Assembly: GCA_013822765.1 (NCBI GenBank)
Contig: PNKY01000015.1
Location: 50,099-114,098 of the forward strand
Direction of reading: 5' to 3'
DNA: 64,000 bases
Source: Rhodospirillum sp.
GTDB taxonomy: Bacteria; Pseudomonadota; Alphaproteobacteria; Dongiales; Dongiaceae
The position numbers and the translations under genes were made by a program. Below are positions 10,317 through 20,495 of the stretch, one piece after another (within the stretch, counting starts at the first letter, position 1; each line of letters opens with the position of its first letter). The notes under the pieces are model-generated. The model was not told where the DNA came from and made no database searches. It saw only the letters and a program-made list of their open reading frames with translations.

Positions 10317-13300
10317 TTACTCGGCAGCCCGGCGGCTGGTCGAGGGCGAAGGGCTGCGGAACGAGGCCAGCAACTCCTCCTGGCGCTTGCGCACCGAGGC
10401 GACATTGCCTTCCTTGATGTGGCCATAGCCGCGGATCTTCTCGGGCAATGTGGCCAGCGCGACCGCCGTGGTGTGGTTCGCCGCCGACAGGCCGGCCAGG
10501 ATCTCAGCCACCAGCGCCTCGTATTCCGCGATCAGGCGCCGTTCGAGCTTGCGGTCCTCCGAACGCGCGAACGGATCGAAGGCGGTTCCGCGCAGCCATT
10601 TCAGGCGCGCCAGCACGCCGAACGCCGTCATCATCCACGGGCCGAACTCTTTCTTCTTGATGCGGCCTGTGACCGGGTCGGGATGCGAGACCGCCGGCGG
10701 CGCCAGGTGGAAATGCAGCTGATAGTCGCCCTCGAACTGCGCCGCGATGCGCTCGCGGAACAGCGGATCGACATGCAGCCGCGCGACCTCGTACTCGTCC
10801 TTGTAGGCCAGCAGCTTCGCGTAATACTTCGCGACCGCGATGGCGAGGGCCTGCGAACCCGGCATGGCGGCGCGCTCGGACGCGATCACCTTGTCCACCA
10901 GCGCCCGATAGCGGGCCGCATAGGCCGCGTTCTGATAGCGCGTGAGATGGCCCGTGCGGTGGGCGCTGATCTCGTCCAGTGATTCTGGAATAGTCCGCGT
11001 CTCGGCGGAGCTGGCGCGCGCCGCCGCCTTCTCGACGGCGGGAAGATCCATCGCGGCGCGGCGGCCCCACAGGAACGCGAGCTTGTTCTCCTTGGCCGCG
11101 GTGCGGTTGAGGTCGATCGCCTGCTCGATGGCGGCGGCGGTGACCGGGATCAGGCCGCGCTGATAGGCGAAGCCGAGCATGAACATGTTGGTCGCGATCG
11201 AATCGCCGATCAGCGTGGTGGCGAGTCCGGTGGCATCGACGAACTCCGCCCCGTTCGGCCCGACTGCCGCCTCGATCGCGCCTTTCAGGATCTGGCCGGG
11301 GAAGTGGGCATCCGGATTGCGGATGAAGTCGGCGGTGATGGTCTCGTGGCTGTTGACGATGGCGCGGCTGTGGCCGACGCGGCCCTTGGCCAGCGCATCG
11401 TAGGTCGCGGCCACCACGATGTCGCAACCGAGCAGCAGGTCGGCGTTGCCGGCCGCGACGCGCACGGCGTGGATCTCTTCCGGTCGGTTGGCGATGCGGA
11501 TGTGCGAGAAGACCGCGCCGCCCTTCTGGGCGAGGCCGGTCATGTCCATGATGGAGCAGCCCTTGCCCTCCAGGTGCGCCGCCATGCCCAGCAGCGCGCC
11601 GATGGTGACGACGCCGGTGCCGCCGATGCCGGTGACCAGGATGTTGAACGGGTCCTTGAGCGCCGGCAGCTGTGGCTCCGGCAGCACTTCGCCGACCGGC
11701 GCGGTCGGGTGCGGCTTGCGCAGCTTGCCGCCCTCGACGGTCACGAAGCTGGGGCAGAAGCCGTCGAGGCAGGAATAGTCCTTGTTGCAGCTCGACTGGT
11801 CGATGGCGCGCTTGCGGCCCATCGCGGTCTCGAGCGGCACCACCGACAGGCAGTTGCTGGTCTTCGAGCAATCGCCGCAGCCTTCGCAGACTTCCTCGTT
11901 GATGAAGACCCGCTTGGCAGGGTCGGGCATCTGGCCGCGCTTGCGCCGGCGGCGCTTCTCGGCCGCGCAGGTCTGGTCGTAGATGATGGCGGTGGTGCCG
12001 GGGATCTCGCGCATCTCGCGCTGGATCTCTTCCATCTGGTCGCGCGGGTGGACCAGCACGCCCTCGGGGAAATCGGCGGTCGGATATTTCTCCACGTCGT
12101 CGGTCACGACGGTGATCTTCGTGAGGCCCTCCGCCGCCAGTTGGTGCGCGATCATCGGCACGTTGAGCGGCCCGTCGAAGGGCTGGCCGCCGGTCATGGC
12201 GACGGCGTCGTTGAACAGGATCTTGTAGGTGATGTTGACACCCGATGCGACTGCGGCGCGGATCGCGATCAGGCCGGAGTGGTAGTAAGTGCCGTCACCG
12301 AGGTTCTGGAATACGTGCGGCGTCTTGGAGAACGGCGCCTGGCCGACCCAGGTCACGCCTTCGCCGCCCATCTGGGTCAGCGTCTCGGTGCCGCGGTCCA
12401 TCCAGGTCGCCATGGTGTGGCAGCCGATGCCGCCGAGCGCGCGCGAGCCCTCCGGAAGCCGGGTCGAGGTGTTGTGCGGGCAGCCGGAGCAGAAATAGGC
12501 GACGCGGCGGATCGCCGGCTTGTAGCCGGTCAGGGTCTTTTCCTTGGCCTCCAGAAACTTCAGCCGGTCCTCGATCGCCGGGCTGGTGTGGAAGCGGGCG
12601 ATGCGCTTGGCGATCACCCGCGCGATGCGCGCCGGGGTCAGCTCGTCGGCGGAGGGCAGGATCCACTCCTTGTTCTCGTCGAACTTGCCGACCACCTTCG
12701 GGCGCACGCTCTCCTTCCAGTTATAGAGCTGCTCCTTGAGCTGGTTCTCCATCAGCGCGCGCTTTTCCTCGACCACCAGGATCTCTTCGAGGCCCTCGGC
12801 GAAGTGGCGCACCCCCTCGCGCTCCAGCGGCCAGGTCATGCCGACCTTGTAGAGCGACAGTCCGATGCGCTTGGCGTAGTCATCGTCGATGCCGAGATCG
12901 TCGAGCGCCTGGCGCACGTCCATGTAGGTTTTGCCGCAGGTGACGATGCCGAAGCGCCGGTTGGGCCCGTCGATCATCACCTTGTTGAGCTTGTTGGCCC
13001 TGGCGAAGGCGAGCGCGGCATAGAGCTTGTACTTGTGGAGCAGGTATTCCTGCTCCAGGGCCTGGGTGGTGATGAAGGGGGTGGAGGCCTTGCGGATGTT
13101 GAGCCCGCCTTCGGGCAGGTCGAAATCGTCCGGGATCCTGATGTCGATGCGCGCCGGGTCGATGTAGACCGACGAGGTGGAATCGCAGTTGTCCGCCACC
13201 ACCTTCATGGCGATCCAGCAGCCGGAATAGCGCGAGGCCGCCCAGCCGACCAGGCCATAATCCAGGAACTCCTGGATGTTGGCGGGATTGAGGACCGGGA

Positions 13301-13871
13301 TGCCGTAGTCCATGAAGGCATACTCGGTCTGGTGCGCGGTGGTGGAGGACTTGCAGGTGTGGTCGTCGCCCGCCAGCACCAGCACGCCGCCGTGCTTGGC
13401 GGTGCCGGCGAGGTTGGCGTGGCGGAACACGTCGCCGCAGCGGTCGACGCCTGGGCCCTTGCCGTACCACATGCCGAACACGCCGTCGTATTTGCTATCG
13501 CCGAACAGGTCGAGCTGCTGGGTGCCCCAGAGCGCGGTGGCGGCCAGGTCCTCGTTCACGCCCGGCTGGAACTTGATGTGGTTCTGGTCGAGATGCTTCC
13601 TGGCCGCGACCATCGCCTGGTCGAGCCCGCCGAGCGGCGAGCCGCGGTAGCCGGTGACGTAGCCGGCGGTGTTGAGCCCGGCCAACGCGTCGCGCTGGCG
13701 CTGCATGATGGTCAGGCGCGTCAGCGCCTGCATGCCATTGAGGTAAACCCGGCCCTCGTTTGCGGTGTATTTGTCGTCCAGCGTGACGGACGCCAAGCGC
13801 GCGGTTTGCGCCACTGTTGCTTCTCCCAAAGCGGCCGTCTTGTCGGCGATGCCAGCCTTGCCGCGGCCCAT
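10317..13871 (-). CDS. indolepyruvate ferredoxin oxidoreductase family protein (fused alpha/gamma-type)
   Basis: 1184 aa; GYRGSPLGGLDQAM, SGCPHNTSTRLPEGSRALGGIGCHTMATWM, Fe-S segment CEGCGDCSKTSNC, GIGGTGVVTIGALLGMAAHLEGKG. Confidence 0.95.
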   Translation of the reverse strand: MGRGKAGIADKTAALGEATVAQTARLASVTLDDKYTANEGRVYLNGMQALTRLTIMQRQRDALAGLNTAGYVTGYRGSPLGGLDQAMVAARKHLDQNHIKFQPGVNEDLAATALWGTQQLDLFGDSKYDGVFGMWYGKGPGVDRCGDVFRHANLAGTAKHGGVLVLAGDDHTCKSSTTAHQTEYAFMDYGIPVLNPANIQEFLDYGLVGWAASRYSGCWIAMKVVADNCDSTSSVYIDPARIDIRIPDDFDLPEGGLNIRKASTPFITTQALEQEYLLHKYKLYAALAFARANKLNKVMIDGPNRRFGIVTCGKTYMDVRQALDDLGIDDDYAKRIGLSLYKVGMTWPLEREGVRHFAEGLEEILVVEEKRALMENQLKEQLYNWKESVRPKVVGKFDENKEWILPSADELTPARIARVIAKRIARFHTSPAIEDRLKFLEAKEKTLTGYKPAIRRVAYFCSGCPHNTSTRLPEGSRALGGIGCHTMATWMDRGTETLTQMGGEGVTWVGQAPFSKTPHVFQNLGDGTYYHSGLIAIRAAVASGVNITYKILFNDAVAMTGGQPFDGPLNVPMIAHQLAAEGLTKITVVTDDVEKYPTADFPEGVLVHPRDQMEEIQREMREIPGTTAIIYDQTCAAEKRRRRKRGQMPDPAKRVFINEEVCEGCGDCSKTSNCLSVVPLETAMGRKRAIDQSSCNKDYSCLDGFCPSFVTVEGGKLRKPHPTAPVGEVLPEPQLPALKDPFNILVTGIGGTGVVTIGALLGMAAHLEGKGCSIMDMTGLAQKGGAVFSHIRIANRPEEIHAVRVAAGNADLLLGCDIVVAATYDALAKGRVGHSRAIVNSHETITADFIRNPDAHFPGQILKGAIEAAVGPNGAEFVDATGLATTLIGDSIATNMFMLGFAYQRGLIPVTAAAIEQAIDLNRTAAKENKLAFLWGRRAAMDLPAVEKAAARASSAETRTIPESLDEISAHRTGHLTRYQNAAYAARYRALVDKVIASERAAMPGSQALAIAVAKYYAKLLAYKDEYEVARLHVDPLFRERIAAQFEGDYQLHFHLAPPAVSHPDPVTGRIKKKEFGPWMMTAFGVLARLKWLRGTAFDPFARSEDRKLERRLIAEYEALVAEILAGLSAANHTTAVALATLPEKIRGYGHIKEGNVASVRKRQEELLASFRSPSPSTSRRAAE

Positions 13872-14030
13872 TCAGGCAGAAAATGGTCCGATTTCAGCGG
13901 CTTGTCCAGGGTCGGGGCAAAGGAGTTCGATTTGGTCGCCGGGTGTCCCAATGGTGGTGTTTGATTTCTTCCAAGCGACGCACGGCGCAATGAGCATTCG
14001 CAGCGCTGGGTAGCGCCCGTTCGTAGATAT

Positions 14031-14134
14031 CTCGTCATGGTCGCGCTTGGCGCGACCATCCACGAGTTCGTCTGCAACGATTCGATTTCGCCCACAGAAA
14101 CTCGTGGATGGTCGGACCAAGTCCGACCATGACG
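14031..14134. repeat. intergenic dyad repeat (REP-like, ccatggtcg...cgaccatccacgag)
   Basis: ctcgtcatggtcgcgcttggcgcgaccatccacgagtt ... aactcgtggatggtcggaccaagtccgaccatgacga: long inverted repeat with internal hairpins. Confidence 0.75.
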
Positions 14135-14155
14135 AACTAGCAGAGGTCCGGCGCC

Positions 14156-15229
14156 CTAGCCAGCTGCAAACCGCACCGCATGCACCGGCGGCAAGTGGTG
14201 CGTGACGGCGTGCCAGTGCTCGCCCTGATCCTCCGTCACGTAGAGGTTGCCGGTGGTGGAGCCGAACGCCAGCGTGTCGCCGGTCGCATCGATGTCGAGG
14301 GCGTGGCGCAGGACGAGGTCGTAGCCGAACCCGGCCGGCAGGCCGTTCGACAGCGCCTCGAACGACTGCCCGCCGTCGCGGGTGCGGGACGCGACGAAAT
14401 GGCCGTCCTGGGGCACGCGCAGCTCGTCCTTGATCGCCGGCACGAACCAGGCCTTCGCGGGCTCCTTGGGATGGACCGCGACGCCGAAGCCGAAGCGCGG
14501 GCCGGCAAACTGCCAGCTCTCGAGATCGTTGGTGCTGAAGAAGATGCCGTTGTGGTGCTGGCACCAGAAGTGATCGGGCTTGTCCCGGCACTGCACGATG
14601 CGGTGCGGGTCCTGGATCGCGGGGTCCTCACGCCGGTCGGGCGGCATGTATTCGGCGAACAGGCCCTTGGAGCGACAGGTCCAGCTGGCGCCGGCATCCT
14701 CGCTGCGCCAGACGCCGCCGCACGAGATCGCGATCACCAGGCGGCTGGAGTTGCGCGGATCGATGCAGAGCGTGTGCAGCGCGGTGTCGTCGGTGCCGCC
14801 GCCGAACCACTTGGCGCGGTCGGGCAGGTTCCACAAGCCCTCCACCAACTGCCAGTCGCCTTCGCCGTTCCGGTCGTTGCGGAACAAGGCGGCGGGCAAC
14901 GAGCCGGCCCAGATCAGGCCGGGCTGGTCGGCGCCACCGGCTTCCAGCGCCCAGATCTGGTTGAGGCTGGGCGCTTCCGTGTCCTCCGACTTGGGCAGCG
15001 TCGGCATGGTCAGCTCGTCCCAGGTCGCGCCCTGGTTGGTCGAGCGGTGCAGCTTGGCGCCGAAATGACCGAGGTTGAGCGCGGCGTACCAGTGGCCGGT
15101 GCGCGGATCGGCGAGGAATGCCGTCACCGGCTGGCCGAGGAAAGCGACATAGGTCTGCTGCCACTTGCCGCCACTGCGCTGGAAGCGGAACAGGCCCTTG
15201 CGGGTCGATACGAACAGGTCCTGAGTCAT
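14156..15229 (-). CDS. BNR/Asp-box repeat (sialidase-fold / YVTN-type propeller) protein
   Basis: Asp-box motifs STNQGATWDEL, SEDAGASWTC, TRDGGQSFEAL, TEDQGEHWHAV. Confidence 0.85.
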   Translation of the reverse strand: MTQDLFVSTRKGLFRFQRSGGKWQQTYVAFLGQPVTAFLADPRTGHWYAALNLGHFGAKLHRSTNQGATWDELTMPTLPKSEDTEAPSLNQIWALEAGGADQPGLIWAGSLPAALFRNDRNGEGDWQLVEGLWNLPDRAKWFGGGTDDTALHTLCIDPRNSSRLVIAISCGGVWRSEDAGASWTCRSKGLFAEYMPPDRREDPAIQDPHRIVQCRDKPDHFWCQHHNGIFFSTNDLESWQFAGPRFGFGVAVHPKEPAKAWFVPAIKDELRVPQDGHFVASRTRDGGQSFEALSNGLPAGFGYDLVLRHALDIDATGDTLAFGSTTGNLYVTEDQGEHWHAVTHHLPPVHAVRFAAG

Positions 15230-15235
15230 TCCCTC

Positions 15236-15505
15236 TCAGCCTCCTGACAGTGCTTGCATGACATAGATCTCGGAGTCCGGCGCAACGCTGCGGCCAAGGT
15301 CCTGCTTGTCGAGCAGCAATTCGCCGTCGATGAACACCGCCACGTGTTTCCGCAGCCGCCCTTGGTCGTCGAGGATGTAGGAGCGCACCCGCGGCGCGGT
15401 CTCGAAATAGGCATCGAGCGCGGCGCCGAGCGTCGCGGCTTCGACCCGAGTCGGACCGGTCGGCGCCACGCGTCGCAGGTGCGCTGTCAGATGGATCGTC
15501 GGCAT
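15236..15505 (-). CDS. MoaD/ThiS-family ubiquitin-like protein
   Basis: 89 aa beginning MPTIHLTAHLRRV, FIDGELLLDKQDLGRSVAPDSEIYVMQALSGG with terminal Gly-Gly. Confidence 0.85.
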   Translation of the reverse strand: MPTIHLTAHLRRVAPTGPTRVEAATLGAALDAYFETAPRVRSYILDDQGRLRKHVAVFIDGELLLDKQDLGRSVAPDSEIYVMQALSGG

Positions 15506-15623
15506 CCAGGCCAAGCCCTTGCTGCGGCTGGGAAAGCTATCTCGGCTGGGTGTCCACATTCAATCGTCAGGAGCGGTGCGCGGCGGGCCAAAGCGTGGTT
15601 TAATTTGAACGGTAACAACGGGG

Positions 15624-16589
15624 ATGACCATGAACCTGCCGACCAACCTGCCTTTGACCAGGGCGCCGCGTGCGCGCTCTTTCCTCGGCTGGCCGTCGGT
15701 CACCGATCTCGACTCCTTGTCGGCGGACGTCGCGCTGCTCGGCATTCCCTACAACGCGCCCTATTCCATGGAAGAGGTGGCGAACAACCAGGCGCAGGCG
15801 CCGGATGCGGTGCGCGCCCGCTCCGACCAGATCCAGTGGGGCGACGGCAACTACGATTTCGACCATGGCGGGCCGCTGCTGGATGGCAAGGAAGTTCGGC
15901 TGGTGGATTGCGGCAACGTGCCGGGCAACCAATATGACGCCGCCGGCAACGTGAAGCGCGCCGAGATGGCGGTGCGCGCGATCCTGAAGGCCGGCGCGCT
16001 GCCCGTCATCTTGGGCGGCGATCACGGCGCCAGCGTGCCGGCGCTGCGCGCCTACGAAGGGCACGAACCGATCACCCTCATCCACATCGACGCGCATCTC
16101 GACTGGCGCGACCACGTCAACGGCGTGCGTGACGGCTATTCCAGCCCGATCCGCCGCGCCTCCGAGCTGCCCTGGGTCGAGGGCGCCTGGCAGATCGGCC
16201 TGCGCGGAGTTGGCAGCGCGCGCGAGGTCGAGGTGGCGGCGGCGCGCAAGTGGGGCTCTCACCTCATCACCGCCTGGGACCTGCACGAGATGGGGATCGC
16301 GGCGCTGCTGGAGAAGCTGCCGACCGGCAAGAACGTCTATCTCACGATCGATGCCGACGGGCTCGATCCCACCATCATGCCGGGCGTGATCGCGCCGGTG
16401 CCGGGCGGCGTCACCTTCGTGCAGGCGCGCGCCATCATCCGCCATGCGGTGATGCGGAACCGGGTGGTTGGCATGGACATCGTTGAGATCGCGCCGGAGC
16501 GCGATGTCGGCGGCCTGACCTGCATCACCGCCGGGCGGCTGATCACCAACATGCTCGGCTGCGCGGTCAGGGCGGGCTATTTCGGGTGA
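15624..16589 (+). CDS. speB: agmatinase / arginase-family ureohydrolase
   Basis: GGDHGASVPALRAYEG, IHIDAHLDWRD, LTIDADGLDPTIMPGVIAPVPGG metal-binding motifs. Confidence 0.9.
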   Translation: MTMNLPTNLPLTRAPRARSFLGWPSVTDLDSLSADVALLGIPYNAPYSMEEVANNQAQAPDAVRARSDQIQWGDGNYDFDHGGPLLDGKEVRLVDCGNVPGNQYDAAGNVKRAEMAVRAILKAGALPVILGGDHGASVPALRAYEGHEPITLIHIDAHLDWRDHVNGVRDGYSSPIRRASELPWVEGAWQIGLRGVGSAREVEVAAARKWGSHLITAWDLHEMGIAALLEKLPTGKNVYLTIDADGLDPTIMPGVIAPVPGGVTFVQARAIIRHAVMRNRVVGMDIVEIAPERDVGGLTCITAGRLITNMLGCAVRAGYFG

Positions 16590-16592
16590 ACC

Positions 16593-17819
16593 ATGCTTGA
16601 GCTTCACGACCAGGAGGCTCTGGAGCTCATCACGGCGCACCGGCGCTGGCTGTTCAACGACCGGCGCGGCAAGCGGGCCGATCTCTCGCTGCGCACGTTG
16701 CGCGGGCTGGACCTGCACGGTGTCGACCTGACCCGCGCCAAGATGACCGGCGCGCAGTTCATCAACTGCAACCTGGACGGCGCCATCCTGGTCGAAGCCG
16801 ATCTGTTCGGCGTCAACCTCACCGGCACGTCGTTCCGCCGGGCCAATTGCAACCACGCGGATTTCCGCGGCGCCATCCTGTCGGCGGCGGACTTCACCGA
16901 AGCCAAGCTGATGGGCTGCGACTTCCGCGACGGCACGCTGCTGGTCAGCATCGCCGGAACGGTGGCGCCGCCGGAGATGGAGAAGGGCTCGGTCAGCGGC
17001 ACCAAGATGATGCGCGCCGATCTCGCCGGCGCCAAGCTGCACCACGCCGTCATCAAGCGCACCGACCTGTCGGCAGCGGTCCTGCGCAACGCCGACCTGA
17101 GCGATGCCAACCTCGCCGGCAGCTCGCTCAAGGACGCCGACCTGCGCGGCGCCAATCTCACCAACTGCGACCTGTCGCGCACGCTGCTCAACCGCGCGAT
17201 CGTCGATGGCGCCAACATGAGCGGCGTCGTCCTGCGCGATGCCAACGTGTTTAACGTCGATTTCGCCAAGGCGGCCTATATCGGCGCGCTCAATCTGCAG
17301 GAGTCGATCTCGGTCGACGATTCCGAGGAGGCGGCCGCGGCGATCGCCGACCAGATCACGGCGCACGAGGATTGGGTGGAGACCTCCGGCGCCAAGGGCG
17401 CGCGCGCCGACTTCATGGGGCGCGATCTTTCGGCGGTGAACTTCTCCGGACGCACCCTGACCGGCGCGGTCTTCACCGACTGCCGCTTGCGCGCGGCGCG
17501 GTTCGACCGCTGCCGCATGTCGCTCGCCATCCTGTCGCGGGCGGATGCGACCGGCGCCAGCTTCGCCGGCGCGGATTTGAAGGGCGCCGACCTGACCGAC
17601 GCAATCCTGCGTCGCGCGGATCTCCACGATGCCGACCTGCAGGTGCAGATCGTGACCCTGCCGGACGGCACCACGCGCGAATGGCCGGTACGCGCCGCCA
17701 ATACCAAGTTCAACGAAGCCGACCTCACCGGCGCCGAGGTCACCGGCATGCTGTCCTCGGGCGCGGACTTCACCGGGGCAAAGTCCGCCAAGCCGGCCGC
17801 GGGCAAGCCGAAGAGCTAG
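16593..17819 (+). CDS. pentapeptide-repeat protein
   Basis: Many A(D/N)LXX repeats (LRNADLSDANLAGSSLKDADLRGANLTNCDLS); starts 3 nt after the agmatinase stop. Confidence 0.93.
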   Translation: MLELHDQEALELITAHRRWLFNDRRGKRADLSLRTLRGLDLHGVDLTRAKMTGAQFINCNLDGAILVEADLFGVNLTGTSFRRANCNHADFRGAILSAADFTEAKLMGCDFRDGTLLVSIAGTVAPPEMEKGSVSGTKMMRADLAGAKLHHAVIKRTDLSAAVLRNADLSDANLAGSSLKDADLRGANLTNCDLSRTLLNRAIVDGANMSGVVLRDANVFNVDFAKAAYIGALNLQESISVDDSEEAAAAIADQITAHEDWVETSGAKGARADFMGRDLSAVNFSGRTLTGAVFTDCRLRAARFDRCRMSLAILSRADATGASFAGADLKGADLTDAILRRADLHDADLQVQIVTLPDGTTREWPVRAANTKFNEADLTGAEVTGMLSSGADFTGAKSAKPAAGKPKS

Positions 17820-17899
17820 ACGGCCCCTCTTGCGACTCTCCGTCAATCCGTGTCGAATTCGCCGCATCGCTCCCCAATGGACCGACCGAGACTAGCGCA

Positions 17900-18751
17900 A
17901 TGGCACCGTTCCTGACCGAAGACCACAAGCGCCGCTTCGAGGCGGATGGTTTTCTGATCCTCGACAAATTCATCGACGCCGATACGGTCGAGCGCCTGCG
18001 CGCGCGGGTCGAGCCCTTGTTCAAGGGCGAGTTCGAGACCGGGCTCTATCCCGACGAATGGAACTGGCAAGAGGGCCGCGACCAGCCGGACCGCACGCGC
18101 CAGATCTGCAACGGCTGGAAGTCCGACCGGACGGTCGCGAGCGTGGTCTTGAGCGAGCAGGTCGGGCGCTGCGTCGCCGAGCTCAGCGGTTGGGACGGCG
18201 CGCGCATCTGCCAGGACAACGTGATCTGGAAGCCGGCCGGGGCCAAGGCGCTTGGCTATCACCAGGACGATTCCTATTCCAAGTGGTTCACGCCGTCGCA
18301 CATGGCGACCTGCTGGATCGCGCTCGACGACACCTCGGCGGCGGGCGGCACCATCGAATATGCGCGCGGCTCGCACAAATGGGGCGTCTCGCCGCCGATC
18401 GAGAAGTTCCACGCGCCGGAGGACTACCAGAAGGAGTTCCGCGCCGCGGCCGAGCGCGCCGGCGTCAGGGCCGACATCGTGCCGATCGAAGTGCCGGCCG
18501 GCGGCTGCGCATTCCATCACGGCGGCACCTGGCACGGCTCTGACATGAACCGCGCCGACCGGCCGCGGCGCTCGGTGGTGGCGCATTGCATGGATTCGGA
18601 GTCGCAGTTCCATCCGACCAACGTCAGCTACATCTACAATCGCTATAAGCGGCACGGCGAGCTGGCGATGGATGAGAGCTTCTTCCCGATCCTGTGGCGC
18701 AAGGACGGCTACCGCACGCGCTGGCTAGACCGATCGTTTCCCTCGGTATGA
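17900..18751 (+). CDS. phytanoyl-CoA dioxygenase family protein
   Basis: FEADGFLILDKFIDADTVERLRARVEPL; YHQDDSYSKWF ... HHGGTWHGSDMN (HxD...H). Confidence 0.9.
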   Translation: MAPFLTEDHKRRFEADGFLILDKFIDADTVERLRARVEPLFKGEFETGLYPDEWNWQEGRDQPDRTRQICNGWKSDRTVASVVLSEQVGRCVAELSGWDGARICQDNVIWKPAGAKALGYHQDDSYSKWFTPSHMATCWIALDDTSAAGGTIEYARGSHKWGVSPPIEKFHAPEDYQKEFRAAAERAGVRADIVPIEVPAGGCAFHHGGTWHGSDMNRADRPRRSVVAHCMDSESQFHPTNVSYIYNRYKRHGELAMDESFFPILWRKDGYRTRWLDRSFPSV

Positions 18752-18860
18752 CCGATCGGTCCGCATGACATAGCGACAATCCGCCGGAGCAAATCCGTGG
18801 CGGTTGCAACCATCAGGGCGCTTCTGGCGTAATGGTGGGCACATCCACCAGGGTTCCACC

Positions 18861-20354
18861 ATGGCACGCGATCCCCGTTCTGCATTCGACCGGTTCCTCG
18901 GCACCGGTCTCAACGAACTGCTCGCTCCGGGCGAGGGCGGCGACGGCTTGCCCGAAGCGCTGGCCCTGCTGCGGCGCGCGGCCGAGGGCGTGCCGGCCTA
19001 TGGCGCCATGCTGAACAAGGCGAAGATCAGCATCGCCGAAATCCACGACGCCGCCGACTTCGCGAAGCTTCCGCTGCTCAACAAGGAGAACTATGTCCGC
19101 CGCTTTCCGCTCGAGGCACTGGTCGAGGGCGGCGATTTGGCGGCGTGCGATTTCTTCGCGGTGTCGTCTGGCTCGACCGGCGAGCCGACTCTGTGGCCCC
19201 GCGGCCTGCATCACGAGTTTCCGATCGCGGTGCGGTTCGAGCAGGTGCTGCGCGACAGTTTCCGCGCCCATGAGCGCAAGACGCTGGCGGTGGTCTGCTT
19301 CGCGCTCGGCTCCTGGGTCGGCGGCATGTACACGACGTCGTGCCTGCGCTGGGTTGCCGCCAAGGGCTATCCGCTGCTGATCGTTACGCCCGGCAACAAG
19401 ATTGACGAGATCCTGCGGGTGGTGAAACGCCTGGCGCCGGACTTCGAGCAGACCGTGCTGCTCGGCTATCCGCCGTTCCTGAAAGAGGTGGTCGATGCCG
19501 GCCGCGGCGAGAAAATCGACTGGGGCAAGTTCAACGTCCGCCTGGTGACGGCGGGCGAGGTGTTCAGCGAGACTTGGCGCGACCTGGTGCTGGAGCGCCT
19601 GGAGCAGGACGAGGGCCTCAACAGCATCACCTCGCTTTATGGCACCGCGGATGCGGGTGTATTGGGCAACGAGACGCCGCTGTCGGTGGCGATCCGCCGC
19701 TTCCTGAGCGAGAAGCCCGAGGCGGCCATGGCGCTGTTCGGCGAGGAGCGGCTGCCGACGCTGTGCCAGTACGATCCGACCTCGCGCTATTTCGAGACGG
19801 TGGAGGGCGGCACGCTCGCTTTCAGCGGCGACAACGGCGCGCCGCTGATCCGCTACCACATCGCCGACCAGGGCGGCATCTACAGCTTCGAGGCGATGCG
19901 CGCGAAGCTGGCGGATTATCAGTTCGATGCGGAGTTCGCAGTGGCGCAGGCCGGCTTGCGCGCGCGGCGGCAGCCCTTCGTCTTCGTGTTCGGCCGGGCG
20001 AACTTCACGCTGTCGTTCTTCGGCGCCAACATCTTCCCCGAGACCATCAGCCTGGCGCTCGAGAAGCCGAGCCTCAGCCGCTGGACCACCGGCAAGTTCG
20101 TGATGGAGGTGAAGGAAGGGCTGGCGGACCGGCCGCGCTTCACCGTGGCGGTCGAGTTGGCCGACAAGGAGAACCCAGATCCGACCCGGATCGAACTCGC
20201 CGAACGCGAGATCCTCGACACGCTGCTGACACACAACAGCGAGTACGCGAACTACGTGTCGAAAGACGACCAGCGGCCGGTGGTGACGCTGTGGTCGAAG
20301 GGGCACCCGGACTATTTCCCCGTCGGCGTGAAGCACCGGTACAGCCGGCGGTAA
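18861..20354 (+). CDS. phenylacetate-CoA ligase-like / AMP-binding adenylate-forming enzyme
   Basis: FFAVSSGSTGEPTLWPRG; ITSLYGTADAGVLGNETPL; ANIFPETISLALEKPSLS. Confidence 0.8.
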   Translation: MARDPRSAFDRFLGTGLNELLAPGEGGDGLPEALALLRRAAEGVPAYGAMLNKAKISIAEIHDAADFAKLPLLNKENYVRRFPLEALVEGGDLAACDFFAVSSGSTGEPTLWPRGLHHEFPIAVRFEQVLRDSFRAHERKTLAVVCFALGSWVGGMYTTSCLRWVAAKGYPLLIVTPGNKIDEILRVVKRLAPDFEQTVLLGYPPFLKEVVDAGRGEKIDWGKFNVRLVTAGEVFSETWRDLVLERLEQDEGLNSITSLYGTADAGVLGNETPLSVAIRRFLSEKPEAAMALFGEERLPTLCQYDPTSRYFETVEGGTLAFSGDNGAPLIRYHIADQGGIYSFEAMRAKLADYQFDAEFAVAQAGLRARRQPFVFVFGRANFTLSFFGANIFPETISLALEKPSLSRWTTGKFVMEVKEGLADRPRFTVAVELADKENPDPTRIELAEREILDTLLTHNSEYANYVSKDDQRPVVTLWSKGHPDYFPVGVKHRYSRR

Positions 20355-20386
20355 AAGCGCTCCGCCGATCGCCACTCCTCCTACGT

Positions 20387-20468
20387 CATCCCGGCCTTGA
20401 GCCGGGATCCATTCTGTCGCCGCACGAGCGGTTGCACGATGGACCCCGGCTCAAGGCCGGGGTGACAG
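20387..20468. repeat. intergenic dyad repeat (gtcatcccggccttgagccgggatcca ... tggaccccggctcaaggccggggtgac)
   Basis: Imperfect long inverted repeat between convergent genes; resembles common alphaproteobacterial intergenic palindromes. Confidence 0.85.
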
Positions 20469-20495
20469 TGGAGGGGCGGCTGTACCCGGAGTGCG

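Noticed and set aside
11304-13964. 886 aa plus-strand ORF antisense to the indolepyruvate oxidoreductase
   Set aside because: No recognisable domain; mirrors codon bias of the real gene on the other strand
15600-17867. 755 aa minus-strand ORF antisense to agmatinase and the pentapeptide gene
   Set aside because: Low-complexity Arg/Gly/Ala/Asp composition, antisense to two clear genes; a high-GC shadow ORF
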